Below, one piece after another: positions 1 to 9,306 of a stretch of DNA of 63,004 nt (positions are counted from its first letter, which is position 1; every line of letters starts with the position of its first letter). The translations under genes and the position numbers were made by a program. The notes below the pieces were generated by a model that did no database searches, was not told where the DNA came from, and worked only from the letters and a program-made list of their open reading frames with translations. The stretch comes from a virus. The DNA lies in the IMG/VR virus record IMGVR_UViG_3300024265_000049, positions 1 to 63,004 of that record; one strand, written 5' to 3'.

Positions 1-17
1 GAGCCGCTGGTCAAGCG
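1..17. other. Fold-back artefact at contig start
   Basis: These 17 bases are the exact reverse complement of 95-111. The following bases (from 15) match the contig end, so the first 14 bases have no counterpart there. This is what a chimeric fold-back read or an assembly tip produces; it is not likely to be real phage sequence. Confidence 0.7.
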
Positions 18-140
18 TCTCTAGGAGCCTGTAGCCGTAGCTCTCGAGTATCTTGCCGGCCATATCGGGAGCTGACTCACAGTCGACCTCGAGGCGCTTG
101 ACCAGCGGCTCGCCGACGGAAGCGTCTATTGCGATCAGAT
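15..140. repeat. End overlap, copy 1 (circular contig)
   Basis: 126 bp identical to 62879-63004. It lies inside one open reading frame that continues across both ends, so it marks either a circular assembly or a short terminal redundancy, not a biological repeat within the gene. Unit genome length is about 62,864 bp. Confidence 0.9.
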
Positions 141-795
141 CCGGATCGATAGCTGTCAGGAGCATGACACGTCTGGCCAGCTCGCCATGCGTAAGCCCAT
201 GGCCAACCTTGACCAGGTCGGACACTTGGGGCCGTACGTGCCTCGACAGGGATCCCTTGCCGGTCAGCTGCAAGGGATTGCCGAGCAAAGGGCGAGAGCT
301 TGCCCAAGAGCGAGCACCGGTAATCAGCGGGACCTTGAACAGGTCCCCATCAAAGTCGTACTCGACCAGGAAATCGATCTCACCGGTACCCGGAGGCGCA
401 AGCCCTTGGAGCTCTGTTTCCCACCCTGTCCAGGGCCTGCCGTTGTCTCCTACGCGGGAAGGCACTCCAAAGAACCACGCGATCCCTTCAAGGGCCATCT
501 CTACCGTAGGCAACCCGCCGTCATAGGGGTTCTCGCCGATGTAGTGGTCGGTACCGTTAAAACGGATGACGGGCCACGCCTGGCCAGGCTTAGCCGTTGG
601 GATACTGCCCCCGGCGTCAGCAGGCGGAGACAAGCCGAGGGCCGCAGACACGCCGGGCTGAGGCTCTATTTGGAGGAGCACTTCGTTGGGCGAACTCAAA
701 TCAAAAACATCAATAGACAAGAACACGGAAACAGACAGCGAAGGATCCTCCGCGGCAGGAGTGATACTCAGAAATATACTTGCCTGCTCGGTAAT
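15..795 (-). CDS. Large tail/baseplate protein, N-terminal part (continues at 61257-63004)
   Basis: The minus frame is open from about 861 to base 15 and, through the end overlap, continues in the same frame into 61257-63004, giving roughly 800 residues. An ATG does lie inside the overlap (63), but about 240 upstream codons are open and read as sensible protein (for example GYDFD-like acidic stretches and PLITGARSW), so it is not the start. No ATG is available near the 5' end. An ATT at 793-795 has a well-placed AGGAG; alternatives are TTG at 718-720 or 859-861. Position after the tape-measure group suggests a distal tail or baseplate hub protein; the family is not recognised. Confidence 0.7.
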
Positions 796-808
796 GGTCC
801 TGCTCCTG

Positions 809-817
809 TGATAAGAT
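809..817 (+). promoter_or_regulatory. Extended -10 promoter for 888-1586
   Basis: TG-a-TAAGAT with no clear -35 box. The same TGTGATAAGAT string precedes the plus gene at 18953. A GC-rich hairpin (GGGCGGG... with CCCTGCCC, plus an internal GGAGT/ACTCTCC stem) follows in the leader. Inferred from sequence only. Confidence 0.45.
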
Positions 818-887
818 GTCTGGGCGGGCCGGAGTCTTGAACTCTCCAGCCCTGCCCCCAAACCATGCGCTGAAAGGAGCGACAGGA

Positions 888-1586
888 ATGGCTGACAAGA
901 GGCACTGTATCAGAATCGCAGCCCTGTTCGTTCAAGAGCGAAGCGCCTACACCGACCTTCCCGGAGTAGAAGCGTGGGGCGAAGCGCAAGATGCGCGAAC
1001 TTATCAAGGCCCTTGGCCTGTTGTAGCCCACCCTCCGTGCGCCAGGTGGGGAAGATACTGGAACGGCGGGCCGAGTGCTCGAAAGAAGCAACTACTAGGA
1101 GACGATGGCGGTTGTTTCGAGTCCGCATTGCTTTCTGTTCATATGTACGGAGGGGTACTCGAGCACCCTGCCGATTCTCTTGCATGGACGTGGTTCGGAA
1201 TCGAAAAACCACCAAGGTGCGGAGGTTGGATAAGGTGCAAAAACTACGCATGGACCTGCTGCGTGGAACAAGGACACTATGGACATATGGCCAGAAAAGC
1301 AACCTGGCTCTATATTTCTGGAATAATTGAACCGCCAGAACTTATCTGGGGGCCAGCTATGCACGCTCGTCGACTCAAGCCATCATACAAGACCGAAAAA
1401 GAATACCGCAGAGCAGTAAAAACAGGATCGTGCCAGAGGCTATCTAAACGGCAAAGGGCTTGCACTCCGGTCCCATTCAGAAATTTGTTGATTTCATTAG
1501 CGCGAAACACTCAGGCTCTCGACAAGGGTCGCCCTGTCTTTCTCCCCGCTCAATCCGCCGGAAGATGGCCTAGTCCTGCGTTATAG
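888..1586 (+). CDS. PPC-motif protein resembling C5-cytosine DNA methyltransferases
   Basis: 232 residues, started at the ATG behind AAAGGAGCGACAGGA. The motif VVAHPPCARWG resembles the PPC catalytic loop of C5-cytosine methyltransferases. A later GGVLEHPADS resembles their ENV/ENP motif, and GHYGHMARKATWLY looks like a conserved family block. No clear SAM-binding FxGxG is visible, so enzymatic activity is an inference; it may be a divergent or inactive relative. It reads against the surrounding minus-strand tail genes with its own promoter and leader, as a moron gene does. The leader is homologous to that of 9533-9766. Confidence 0.6.
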   Translation: MADKRHCIRIAALFVQERSAYTDLPGVEAWGEAQDARTYQGPWPVVAHPPCARWGRYWNGGPSARKKQLLGDDGGCFESALLSVHMYGGVLEHPADSLAWTWFGIEKPPRCGGWIRCKNYAWTCCVEQGHYGHMARKATWLYISGIIEPPELIWGPAMHARRLKPSYKTEKEYRRAVKTGSCQRLSKRQRACTPVPFRNLLISLARNTQALDKGRPVFLPAQSAGRWPSPAL

Positions 1587-1650
1587 TCGGCAGACGGCGC
1601 CGACCGTTACCCGGCCCCGACCACCTAACCGGCCACAGAAAGGAACTCTC

Positions 1651-1869
1651 ATGGCCAGCCAAAATGATTCTAGCAGATCCGAATCCACAGAATACGCTTG
1701 CCTGCGGGTGGAAAATGGTATAACTCATTGCAGCTCAGATGCAAAATCCACAAAGTGCGGGTTCCCTGTTATGCGGGAATTCGACATTCTGTGGACATCT
1801 ATACAGATCGGAGCCCGTTGTATTCGCTGCCATCAACTCACGCATCCGCCTCATAATCCCTCAAAATAG
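1651..1869 (+). CDS. Small Cys-containing protein, unknown
   Basis: 72 residues behind AGAAAGGAACTCTC-ATG. It has Cys-rich C-terminal half (CGF... ARCIRCHQLTH), compatible with a small zinc site. A TATAGT -10-like box overlaps the stop codon of the upstream plus gene, and a GC-rich leader follows. The 3' end overlaps the convergent tail gene ending at 1838. Second member of this plus-strand moron pair. Function unknown. Confidence 0.6.
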   Translation: MASQNDSSRSESTEYACLRVENGITHCSSDAKSTKCGFPVMREFDILWTSIQIGARCIRCHQLTHPPHNPSK

Positions 1870-2572
1870 GTCGCTCAATATACTCGATCTCGTCCCGGAG
1901 ATCATTGAAATCAACAGTCTCACGGTCGACCGAAACGATCTCAACCGTCACCAGCCCGTAATACCTGACCAGAAGCGAGCCCCCCACGTCGCCGCTCAAG
2001 TCTCCGGTAACGAGCTCGCCTACATCGTCAGTGGAAGAGATTTGGATCTCGTCGCTGCCAGCAGGGACTCCACTGACTATAGTGAGGGTCGCAGCTCCTG
2101 GGTGATTTGTCGGCTCCGTCGTTGCTGTCACGACCCCCGAGGCATCTCTGATTTCAACCTTAGGCACGACATGCAAGGCGCGGACTCCGGTACTCCCTGA
2201 GATCAGGTGTGCAAGGCTCCACGTTGTCCTGGCCGTGCTCCTGATAGACCACGACTCGACCCGAGGCTCCGGTAGCCACAGTCGGGGCAAACCCTGCTGC
2301 TGCACAAGCCTGAGCCCTGAGACGTGCTCAAAATCGGTCTCACTGACGTACGGCTGAAACGACAGAACCCGCGTGGGATAGTCTGAAGCTCCCGTACTCG
2401 CCTTCGGGCTAGCCCCCCCGCTTTGGGGAGTAAATCCAGCAGGAGCTGCTACCCCGGCAAAGGTACCCGGCAAGGTGCCTGAGCCTGCCCGTAGCTCTCC
2501 GGCTGTGCCGATCTCGCGACCAGCTAGCCAAACCTTGTGCTTATGGACATCGGCCCACTGGGAAACACCCAT
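1838..2572 (-). CDS. Tail-associated protein, unknown
   Basis: 244 residues. No family recognised. Rich in beta-type sequence, Gly and Ser in the first 80 residues, with no signal peptide. Its start overlaps the stop of 2572-2820, and it lies two genes after the tape measure, where distal tail proteins usually sit, so a distal-tail role is inferred from position. Confidence 0.7.
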   Translation of the reverse strand: MGVSQWADVHKHKVWLAGREIGTAGELRAGSGTLPGTFAGVAAPAGFTPQSGGASPKASTGASDYPTRVLSFQPYVSETDFEHVSGLRLVQQQGLPRLWLPEPRVESWSIRSTARTTWSLAHLISGSTGVRALHVVPKVEIRDASGVVTATTEPTNHPGAATLTIVSGVPAGSDEIQISSTDDVGELVTGDLSGDVGGSLLVRYYGLVTVEIVSVDRETVDFNDLRDEIEYIERPILRDYEADA

Positions 2573-2820
2573 TACGCAACCCTCGGTCCCGATTTGAACA
2601 AATCCATCAAAAACGGATCCGCCTTACCTGCGCCTATTTTGTCGATCTTGCGACCAAGCCCCTGTAGATCACCTCGCATGCGCCGTAGATCGCCCGTAGA
2701 CGGTCCTCTCGCGGCAGTCTGACTGCCACCTACACGCACACCTGTCAGCCTGGATAAGCTGCGGCTCGCCTCTCCGGCCTTGCGGATTACGACGTCAAGC
2801 TGGGATCCTATCGTTGCCAT
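2572..2820 (-). CDS. Small protein after tape measure
   Basis: 82 residues, basic and partly helical (repeated R/L-rich segments, LRRMRGDLQGLGRKIDKI). It begins 17 bp after the tape-measure stop and overlaps the next gene by one base. Probably a tail-tip accessory protein; no family recognised. Confidence 0.65.
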   Translation of the reverse strand: MATIGSQLDVVIRKAGEASRSLSRLTGVRVGGSQTAARGPSTGDLRRMRGDLQGLGRKIDKIGAGKADPFLMDLFKSGPRVA

Positions 2821-2837
2821 GGGCTCATCCTATCAAT

Positions 2838-5800
2838 CTACAGAGTCCGTTCCGCCTGTTCTCTCAACTGCACAAGCTTTTGAAAAACTTCCTCGATTTT
2901 GGCCAACAGGGAATCCAGGGCTCCGCTGACCTCTTTGATTCCGTTTTTGGCGGCTTCGACCAGAGCAGGAATCAGTTCCGTCATCTCGGTAATTTTGACG
3001 CTGATACTGTCGATTTTTGTTTCGACCTTGCCTAGTCCGCCTTCCAGATCTCGAAGTATTCCAAGGGTCTTACCCTTGATCTCTTCGCCAAGAGCCTGGA
3101 GCCGCTTGATCAAATCCTGAAGACTGCCATCGTCTCCAGCAAGCTCCTTAGCCTGTTTTGCGGTTTCTGTCAGCTGAGTTGCTATGTCCTTGATTGCACT
3201 GGCAGACCTTTGGATTCCTTCAGCGACTTCTTTTTCCCCAAGCTTGGCCACGGCGTCGACCAGCTTCTTGACTTCGGCTTCTTTTTCAGCTACTTCAAGG
3301 ACACCCTCGAGAGCTTCCTTGAGCTTAGCAGGACCTTCGGATTCTGAGGATTTGACAATTGCGTCTATATTTTCTTGAAGTTTCTCGAAGTTGCCAGTTT
3401 CTACCGCCGTTGCCAAGGTAGCAAGGATCTCTTCAAGGGTAGTCTTGAAAGGCGGAAGCTTTTCCCCGAGGGTCGAAACGCTGTCAGATATAGCGCCTAT
3501 CGGTTCGGCGACTGCGCCGATAGCCGTACCCGCCTCGGCCAGCCCCGGAACGGCCTCGGCAACGGCAGTGCCGAGCTCCTTAATTCCTTCCCCGGCCTCG
3601 GGAGCTTTGGTGGCTATCTTCCCAACGCCAGCAGCAGTTTTGTTCGACTCCTTGGCAAGAGCCCCAACCCCTTCAGCTGCCTTCTTGGCCCCTTCGCCGA
3701 GATTCGTGAGCTTCTTGACCCCATCCGCCGTCTCGATGATTTTTATTGATTTGGATGTTTTTCTGGTTGAATCGCTCAGGCTGTCTGCGCTGTCCGCAGC
3801 CTTGTCCGATGCGGTAGTCCATGAAAAAATGAGATCGATTCCGTCGTCTATCTCCCCGTCGAGAGCCGCAACCCCTTCGGCTGCCTCTTCCGCCCCAGTG
3901 CCTAAATTGGTGAAACTCTTGACCCCTTTGTCAGTTTCGAAAGATTCGATCGAAGCAGACGCGTCGTCAAGCGCCTCGCTAGTATTGCTTGCCTTGCTGG
4001 CCGTTTCGTCCAGTGTCCGATTGTAGTCTAGAATTTTGCCGGCAGACGTTTGCCCTGTTTCTCCTGTTTTTTCGAACGCTTTGTCAAGTTCTCCGAGAAG
4101 ATCAGCGAGCTCGAACGCTTGAACGCCCCCGCGCTCTCTCAGGCGTTCGAGCTCGGTGACAATCAGCCCGACATTGTTTCGCGCCGTGGCGCTAAGGTTG
4201 TCGAACTCAGACCCGCCCTTGATGATCTTATTTGCCAACTCGTCCAGTTCTTGGCCAACCTGTCCCGTAACATCTTCTACAACCGCCAGTCCAGCAGCCG
4301 CTTGCCGCGAGACAGCATCCGTTTCGGCGAGCGCTTGATTTGCCCCAAAAATAGCGTTTATATCGTCTTGCACGGGATCGCTAAGGCCAAGCCCGCCGGC
4401 CGCATCCTCTTGGATCCGATTCACCAGATCGCGAACGTCTGACAGCTGATCCCGGACCCCTTCTACCCCGGTTGCGCTTACCCCGATCTCTGCGCCCGCC
4501 CCTCTCTCGCTTTCGGCAAGCAGAGCTCTGCGTTTTGCAGCAAAATCCCCGAGCTCTTTTAGTTGTTCCTTGTTTGAGTCCTTCAGATTGTCCAGAAATC
4601 TTTTTTGCGCAGCATTCGCTAAGTCTTCCCGTTCAGCCTGCTCCTTTCTAAGCAAAGCCTTTCGTTCTGCCGCTGCCGCTTCTTCGGCTGCTAATTGATC
4701 TTCAAGCCCTCTTTTTTGCCGGTCTTCGATCCTTTGCAGGATCTTTTCTACTGCGCCGTCAGCGTCTTCTAGAACCTTAATGGAAAGCCCGGTTACCTTA
4801 CTGATCGCAGCAAAAAGAGTTTCCGAGCCCTTGATGTAGCCAATAAGAAACCGGTCAAACGTATTGGCTGCCAGGTCCCACAACTTGATCCAGTCCCCGG
4901 TAACGAACCCCACAAGAGCCCGGGTCAGATCTTGCAACTGATCAGAAATTATCTTGAATGCTCCGGAAACGCTCCCGGCTACCGATTTCCCGCTGATCTC
5001 CAGTTGGTCAAAAAGCTTGAGCCATTCTTCAAGCTCAGGGATCATGTTCTCGCCGATTTCTCGGCCAGTTTCGAAAATCCCATTCTGCACTCTTTGAAGT
5101 GTTGACCTGAAGTCCGCGGCATTCTTGAGCACTGCCGGGCCAAACAATTTGGGCAGCTCAGCTGCCAGTACAATCGTCGCCTCTTTGGCCGGGATCAAGC
5201 CCTTCTTCTGGAGTTCAAAGAGCCTCTCAGTAGTAATTCCCAGGCCCCGTGCAAGAGCTTCGGTGACGCCGGGCAGAACCTCCATGATAATCTTGAGATC
5301 CTGCATCTCAAATTTGTTCTTTGCTAGACCTTGCTCTACTTGCCTGAGTGCCCGATTCAACTCTTCTTGAGTCCGGCCCGCACCCGTAGCGGCAACTGAA
5401 AAACCTTCAACGATTGCCTCTGACTCTTTGAGAGTCAGGCCCATGCGCAAAGCGGTATTGATGAATTTTGCGGTCGATTCCTCAAGCCCCTGGAGATCAG
5501 CCCCCAATGCTTTAGCCCTGGCCCGGACCCGTTCTAGAACTTCGTCGGCTCCAACGCCATCAATGGCGTCCAGGGCGTTCTCGAGACGTTTCAGGTCGTT
5601 AGCGGCCCTGACGGCAGCTCCGCCAAGCTCCGCAACTTTCCGGACCACTATTGCGGCAAAGAATCCGGTAACGGCCGTCCGCAAGCCCTGGAAAGTGCTG
5701 GTCAGTTTCGAGAACTTAGAAGGGGAAGCGTCCTGGGAAAACTTCTTGAATTCCGTCCTGGCTCGCCGAGTGGCCCGCTCTACGTCCTTGAGCTCTTTCT

Positions 5801-6191
5801 CGGTCGCATTCAGCGCCCGCGGAGCACGTTTTCCGAATTCGAGCATGGCGCGGCCAGCTCGGTCCACCTCTGCCCTAAGCCGCTGTGTCGACTTAGCGGC
5901 CGGATCAAAATCGATTCGCTTTGACGCCTTCCCCAGTGCTCTTGCCGCCCGGGTAAACTCCTTTTCAAGACGGTCGCCTTCCTTGGTGAGCTCTTTGACG
6001 TCTCGAGTTGTTTCGTCAAGCTCCTTTTGAGCCCTGTCAAGCCCCTCGGTGTCAAGCTTGAGATCTTGCTTTTCAAGATCGCTAATAGCCGAATCCAAGT
6101 CACGAACCCCAGACCCCAGCTTGGCAACTTTGCTGAGCTCCGCCCCGGCAAGCTCAACGATCAGCTTCAGGACGGCCGTAGCATCAGCCAT
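2838..6191 (-). CDS. Tail tape measure protein
   Basis: 1117 residues, the longest gene. Almost entirely helical and coiled-coil, rich in Ala, Glu, Lys and Leu. About residues 150-420 resemble the conserved tape-measure core, including a hydrophobic AVTGFFAAIVVRKVAELGG segment and helical blocks around GVTEALARGLGIT. Near residues 750-900 there are near-repeats (KKLTNLGEGAKKAAEGVGAL versus KSFTNLGTGAEEAAEGVAAL). The protein sets tail length inside the tail tube and is ejected during DNA entry. At about 1.5 angstrom per residue the tail would be roughly 160-170 nm. No frameshifted chaperone pair is seen upstream. Confidence 0.9.
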   Translation of the reverse strand: MADATAVLKLIVELAGAELSKVAKLGSGVRDLDSAISDLEKQDLKLDTEGLDRAQKELDETTRDVKELTKEGDRLEKEFTRAARALGKASKRIDFDPAAKSTQRLRAEVDRAGRAMLEFGKRAPRALNATEKELKDVERATRRARTEFKKFSQDASPSKFSKLTSTFQGLRTAVTGFFAAIVVRKVAELGGAAVRAANDLKRLENALDAIDGVGADEVLERVRARAKALGADLQGLEESTAKFINTALRMGLTLKESEAIVEGFSVAATGAGRTQEELNRALRQVEQGLAKNKFEMQDLKIIMEVLPGVTEALARGLGITTERLFELQKKGLIPAKEATIVLAAELPKLFGPAVLKNAADFRSTLQRVQNGIFETGREIGENMIPELEEWLKLFDQLEISGKSVAGSVSGAFKIISDQLQDLTRALVGFVTGDWIKLWDLAANTFDRFLIGYIKGSETLFAAISKVTGLSIKVLEDADGAVEKILQRIEDRQKRGLEDQLAAEEAAAAERKALLRKEQAEREDLANAAQKRFLDNLKDSNKEQLKELGDFAAKRRALLAESERGAGAEIGVSATGVEGVRDQLSDVRDLVNRIQEDAAGGLGLSDPVQDDINAIFGANQALAETDAVSRQAAAGLAVVEDVTGQVGQELDELANKIIKGGSEFDNLSATARNNVGLIVTELERLRERGGVQAFELADLLGELDKAFEKTGETGQTSAGKILDYNRTLDETASKASNTSEALDDASASIESFETDKGVKSFTNLGTGAEEAAEGVAALDGEIDDGIDLIFSWTTASDKAADSADSLSDSTRKTSKSIKIIETADGVKKLTNLGEGAKKAAEGVGALAKESNKTAAGVGKIATKAPEAGEGIKELGTAVAEAVPGLAEAGTAIGAVAEPIGAISDSVSTLGEKLPPFKTTLEEILATLATAVETGNFEKLQENIDAIVKSSESEGPAKLKEALEGVLEVAEKEAEVKKLVDAVAKLGEKEVAEGIQRSASAIKDIATQLTETAKQAKELAGDDGSLQDLIKRLQALGEEIKGKTLGILRDLEGGLGKVETKIDSISVKITEMTELIPALVEAAKNGIKEVSGALDSLLAKIEEVFQKLVQLREQAERTL

Positions 6192-6303
6192 CAGAGCTCC
6201 CTACAGGCCCCATGCTGGCCGATCGGCCCAGACGCACCTTATGACCCGTCTCGCTAGAGATCGACCCTGGGGTGCCTGTGGGCGCTGTGGGCATATGAAA
6301 ATA

Positions 6304-6346
6304 GCCCCGGAGCAAACCCTGGAACGGTGGACAGGGACTCCGGGGC
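6304..6346 (-). terminator. Stem-loop between tail tube and tape measure
   Basis: 9-bp stem (GCCCCGGAG / CTCCGGGGC) enclosing a CCCTG/CAGGG stem. On the minus strand it is followed by TATTTTC. Likely a partial terminator or mRNA-stability element that lowers tape-measure expression relative to the tube. Confidence 0.5.
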
Positions 6347-6373
6347 CGTGAGGAGATGATTGAGCCCTGCTTC

Positions 6374-7825
6374 CTATGCTTCCTGGTCTGCTACCGCTGC
6401 TATCACGTCAATTTCCACGCCAGCATCGGCGATCGACGCGTCAGGATGCGAGGCAAGCGCCAGAGTTGCACTGTCGTCCGTTGCCCCGCCGGTGAACGTT
6501 TTGAGCGTCGACCCGTCGCTATGCCTGAGATTCGGCGCTGTGATCGTGACCGAATATGTAGCCGGCGAAGTGCCACTGTCGATAACAACCTTAGAGTCGA
6601 TCGTCGTGACAAGGCTGACCTTGGCGTTTTTCGGGATACCGAACTGGAGCCGATCGCTGATCCACTTGCGGGCAAGGCCAATCTCGAGCGATGGATTGCC
6701 GGACCCGAAAAACGCTTGAGACATCGCCCGGCAAATGCCCGGAGGCACCATTTGAGCATCACTGGTCAACGTCAAGTCAAGACTTTCCAGGGTTGGCGTT
6801 TCAACGCCGTCGACAGTCAGGCAAAAGTTGACCGAAACCAAGTCCGGCTCTGTCGTGGGGACTGGCGCCCATGTCGCCGCGAGAGTATTAGACACGACGT
6901 CAAGGTCTGCCCAGCCGGTGCCCGTTTCGTCCACCACGGCCACTTCAATTGGCGCGCCACCTGTTGCCAGTCCGATTGGTTCACCTGTTACATCGTCTAT
7001 CACCTCGGACCATCTAGGCTGTCCGCCTTCGCCGGTCTCGAGACCGCAGGTCACGGTGAAGGTAAAGGACCCTACAAACGTCGGAGTTGACCCGATTTCA
7101 GCCTGGAACGTCAAGACCTTGGGGTCAGCAAGCGTACCAGCGCCGGTTGGAGCACCGATCTGCTTGAGGTTCAATTGCTGTTCAGCAGCAGCTGGAACGA
7201 TTTCCGCCAAGGACTGCAAGCCTCTGGCAATTGGTACCACTGCCGGAGTACCGGTATCGATGGCCCAGATGCCTTCGTATTCACTGTAGTTGAGCGGAAG
7301 AATATTCCACAATGAATTGACCACGGCGTTGGCCGCAACGTTCAGGACCCAGCTTTGTACCTTAGCCGGACCCCATCTGTGGACATTAGAACCCGAAGAA
7401 TTGAAATAGAACCACAGGGCTCTGAGGGTTGCGGCATCGATCCAATTGACGTCCGTCTGAGTATTGCTGATCCGGTGGCGGTACGCCAAGCTCCCGAGAA
7501 GCTGCTCAGGCGTTGCCGCGCCACCCAAAAGCGAGGTCAATAAGTTCAGCTCCCAGATACTGGGCCGCAGCGGGTGCTGCAAAGGCCAGGGGCCGGTGCC
7601 GATAGCCCCCGGAAGAGTTTCAGGGGTCCAGCCTTGGCCGGCGATATTGCCGTCAAGCGAAACTCGCCCAACGGTGGGAGTAGGGCCAAGGTTCGAAAAC
7701 CCCGAAGGCGTCGGGTACCGAAACCCAACAGCCGCGTCCTCCGTCCTGATATCGCCTGCTTCACTGAGCGCAAAACGGATCTTGGCCAGTGACGGCCGGA
7801 ACTCTTCGGATCCTAGTCCACTCAT
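6374..7825 (-). CDS. Probable major tail tube protein
   Basis: 483 residues, beta-rich and acidic, with a Thr/Val-rich C-terminal third resembling an appended Ig-like domain (VSLVTTIDSKVV..., TYSVTITAPNL). It is immediately upstream of the tape measure and followed by a partial terminator, the usual place for the abundant tube subunit. It is long for a tube protein, so a tube fused to decorating domains is the best reading. Assigned by context, not by family match. Confidence 0.6.
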   Translation of the reverse strand: MSGLGSEEFRPSLAKIRFALSEAGDIRTEDAAVGFRYPTPSGFSNLGPTPTVGRVSLDGNIAGQGWTPETLPGAIGTGPWPLQHPLRPSIWELNLLTSLLGGAATPEQLLGSLAYRHRISNTQTDVNWIDAATLRALWFYFNSSGSNVHRWGPAKVQSWVLNVAANAVVNSLWNILPLNYSEYEGIWAIDTGTPAVVPIARGLQSLAEIVPAAAEQQLNLKQIGAPTGAGTLADPKVLTFQAEIGSTPTFVGSFTFTVTCGLETGEGGQPRWSEVIDDVTGEPIGLATGGAPIEVAVVDETGTGWADLDVVSNTLAATWAPVPTTEPDLVSVNFCLTVDGVETPTLESLDLTLTSDAQMVPPGICRAMSQAFFGSGNPSLEIGLARKWISDRLQFGIPKNAKVSLVTTIDSKVVIDSGTSPATYSVTITAPNLRHSDGSTLKTFTGGATDDSATLALASHPDASIADAGVEIDVIAAVADQEA

Positions 7826-7857
7826 TTGTCTCTCCTATCGAAAGCTTCAGACCTGGA

Positions 7858-8388
7858 TTATGCCGCCGCAAGCTCGGCAAGGCGACTTCGCTGTTTGTCC
7901 CTCGCCTTGGCTTTGTGCACCGCCGTCTCTTCGGCAGACCTGGCCAATTGCGCAATAGCCTCGGCGTCTGTGATTACCTCGACAGGGCAGCTTCTGGACT
8001 CGAGCACTTTGCGTTGATCGCCGGTCACCTTGACCAAACGGCCGAAAGCGGTAATTTCCCCGATACCTTCTACGATGGCCGTTGCCCCCTGTCCTTTCGA
8101 ACGCCGCACCCAGAGCTCGCCGCCCTGAAGAGGAGGGTTCGCGACGTATCGGACAGGCCCTGGAGTCACGACACCGTCGCTATCAATGGTATGGCCCGCG
8201 CCCAAAGACTTGAGCACGCCGCCGGAAAGCAGTCTGGTAACTTCACTGACAAGTTCTTTGCCGCTCAGGCCAAGTCCGGTTTTGAGGTCCTTGGCAAAAA
8301 GTATCTTGCCTTTGGACGCAGCCGCAAGCAGAAAACCCGACGGATCGGCGGAAACGGCCTCAGGGCTCTTGGGTGGGGTCTTTGCCAT
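7858..8388 (-). CDS. Tail-region protein, unknown
   Basis: 176 residues with a basic helical C-terminus (HKAKARDKQRSRLAELAAA). Lies between tail completion genes and the tube. No recognised family; could be a small neck or tail accessory protein. Confidence 0.65.
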   Translation of the reverse strand: MAKTPPKSPEAVSADPSGFLLAAASKGKILFAKDLKTGLGLSGKELVSEVTRLLSGGVLKSLGAGHTIDSDGVVTPGPVRYVANPPLQGGELWVRRSKGQGATAIVEGIGEITAFGRLVKVTGDQRKVLESRSCPVEVITDAEAIAQLARSAEETAVHKAKARDKQRSRLAELAAA

Positions 8389-8401
8389 TGCTTGAATCTC
8401 C

Positions 8402-9034
8402 TCAGCAGGTTGTTCTCACCAGGCCGAAAACGGCACTCCAGGTTGCGGCTGACATCATACACGACGTGCCGTCAGAAAGCGAGACCTCTTGGACCTGATG
8501 ATCGGTCGGAAGGATCCCGTCTAGAATTCCATGCCTTGCGGTTGGTACGTTCAGGAGCCCGCCAAAGCCCGTAGGGAGGTCCGGCCAGGCCGTATACAAC
8601 GGAGAAGCATTGTCTCTCCAGACCAGGGTGGGGTTGCCTTCATGAGGCGTTCCGGCCGCGTCCTGCCCGCCTTCTACAGCAAGGCGAATCATAAAATCAA
8701 GGTCCAGGGCGGCGCCTTCAGCCTTGCCGGTCGCTCCAGCATCGGGAAGCAGCTCAACCTCCTCAGGCCACACAAAAGTCAGATTTAGCCTGAGTCCTTC
8801 GATGCCGCCGCTTACGTTGTCGCTGGTGCGGTCAAACCCCAGTGACCACCCGTAAATGTGCCAAGGAGCGCCGGAGAAGTTAGGCCCCGAGGTCTTGCGC
8901 ACTGCGTCTGCCTTGTCTTGGTGAAACCACTTTAAGACGGCCGCTTGGCGTATCGTCTCCATTAAGACGTCGAGAGCAGCCCCCGAGACCTGCTGAGGAG
9001 CTCCGCGAGCAGCTAAGGCTGAGACAGGCATCAC
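8402..9034 (-). CDS. Probable tail terminator / tail completion protein
   Basis: 210 residues, acidic, overlapping the previous gene by 4 bp (ATGA). Position between the gpG-like gene and the tube matches the tail terminator of siphoviruses. N-terminal helix (LDVLMETIRQAAVLKWF) and later beta sequence fit that fold, but the match is by context only. Confidence 0.55.
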   Translation of the reverse strand: MMPVSALAARGAPQQVSGAALDVLMETIRQAAVLKWFHQDKADAVRKTSGPNFSGAPWHIYGWSLGFDRTSDNVSGGIEGLRLNLTFVWPEEVELLPDAGATGKAEGAALDLDFMIRLAVEGGQDAAGTPHEGNPTLVWRDNASPLYTAWPDLPTGFGGLLNVPTARHGILDGILPTDHQVQEVSLSDGTSCMMSAATWSAVFGLVRTTC

Positions 9035-9306
9035 TCAGGCCCCGTCGTCGTTGGTCGACACTTGCGAATCAGCGGCAACTTAGCGCCGCCAGGAGTGCTC
9101 TCTTGCAGCTTCTTTCGAATCACTCCGGCCTCGAGCATTGGCCTTATCGTGTCCCATGGCTCGCCCTGTTTCCGGTGAAACCAGCCCGGGAGATCAAACT
9201 TGCTCTGCCCTTGACCTGGAAAGACATTGTACCAACGCCTGAATTTCAAGGCCCCGTAGAGCTTCCGTTGGAAGTCGGTCAAGGCTTTGCCGTTGAACTT
9301 GCTCAT
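9031..9306 (-). CDS. Small head-tail region protein
   Basis: 91 residues from the ATG at 9306 (MSKFNGKALTDFQRKLYGAL). The frame is open further to 9507, but that extension would run over the promoter and leader of the plus gene at 9533, so the internal ATG is preferred. It has Trp/Tyr-rich WYNVFPGQGQSKFDLPGWF and overlaps the downstream gene by 4 bp. Function unknown. Confidence 0.55.
   Translation of the reverse strand: MSKFNGKALTDFQRKLYGALKFRRWYNVFPGQGQSKFDLPGWFHRKQGEPWDTIRPMLEAGVIRKKLQESTPGGAKLPLIRKCRPTTTGPE

Noticed and set aside
53-840. Long plus-strand open frames near the contig start
   Set aside because: They are antisense to the large tail gene, which continues in frame across the end overlap; composition is Ser/Arg-rich, typical of shadow frames.
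2837-6191. Plus-strand frames antisense to the tape measure
   Set aside because: Ser/Ala-rich mirror frames of a Glu/Ala/Lys-rich coiled-coil gene.
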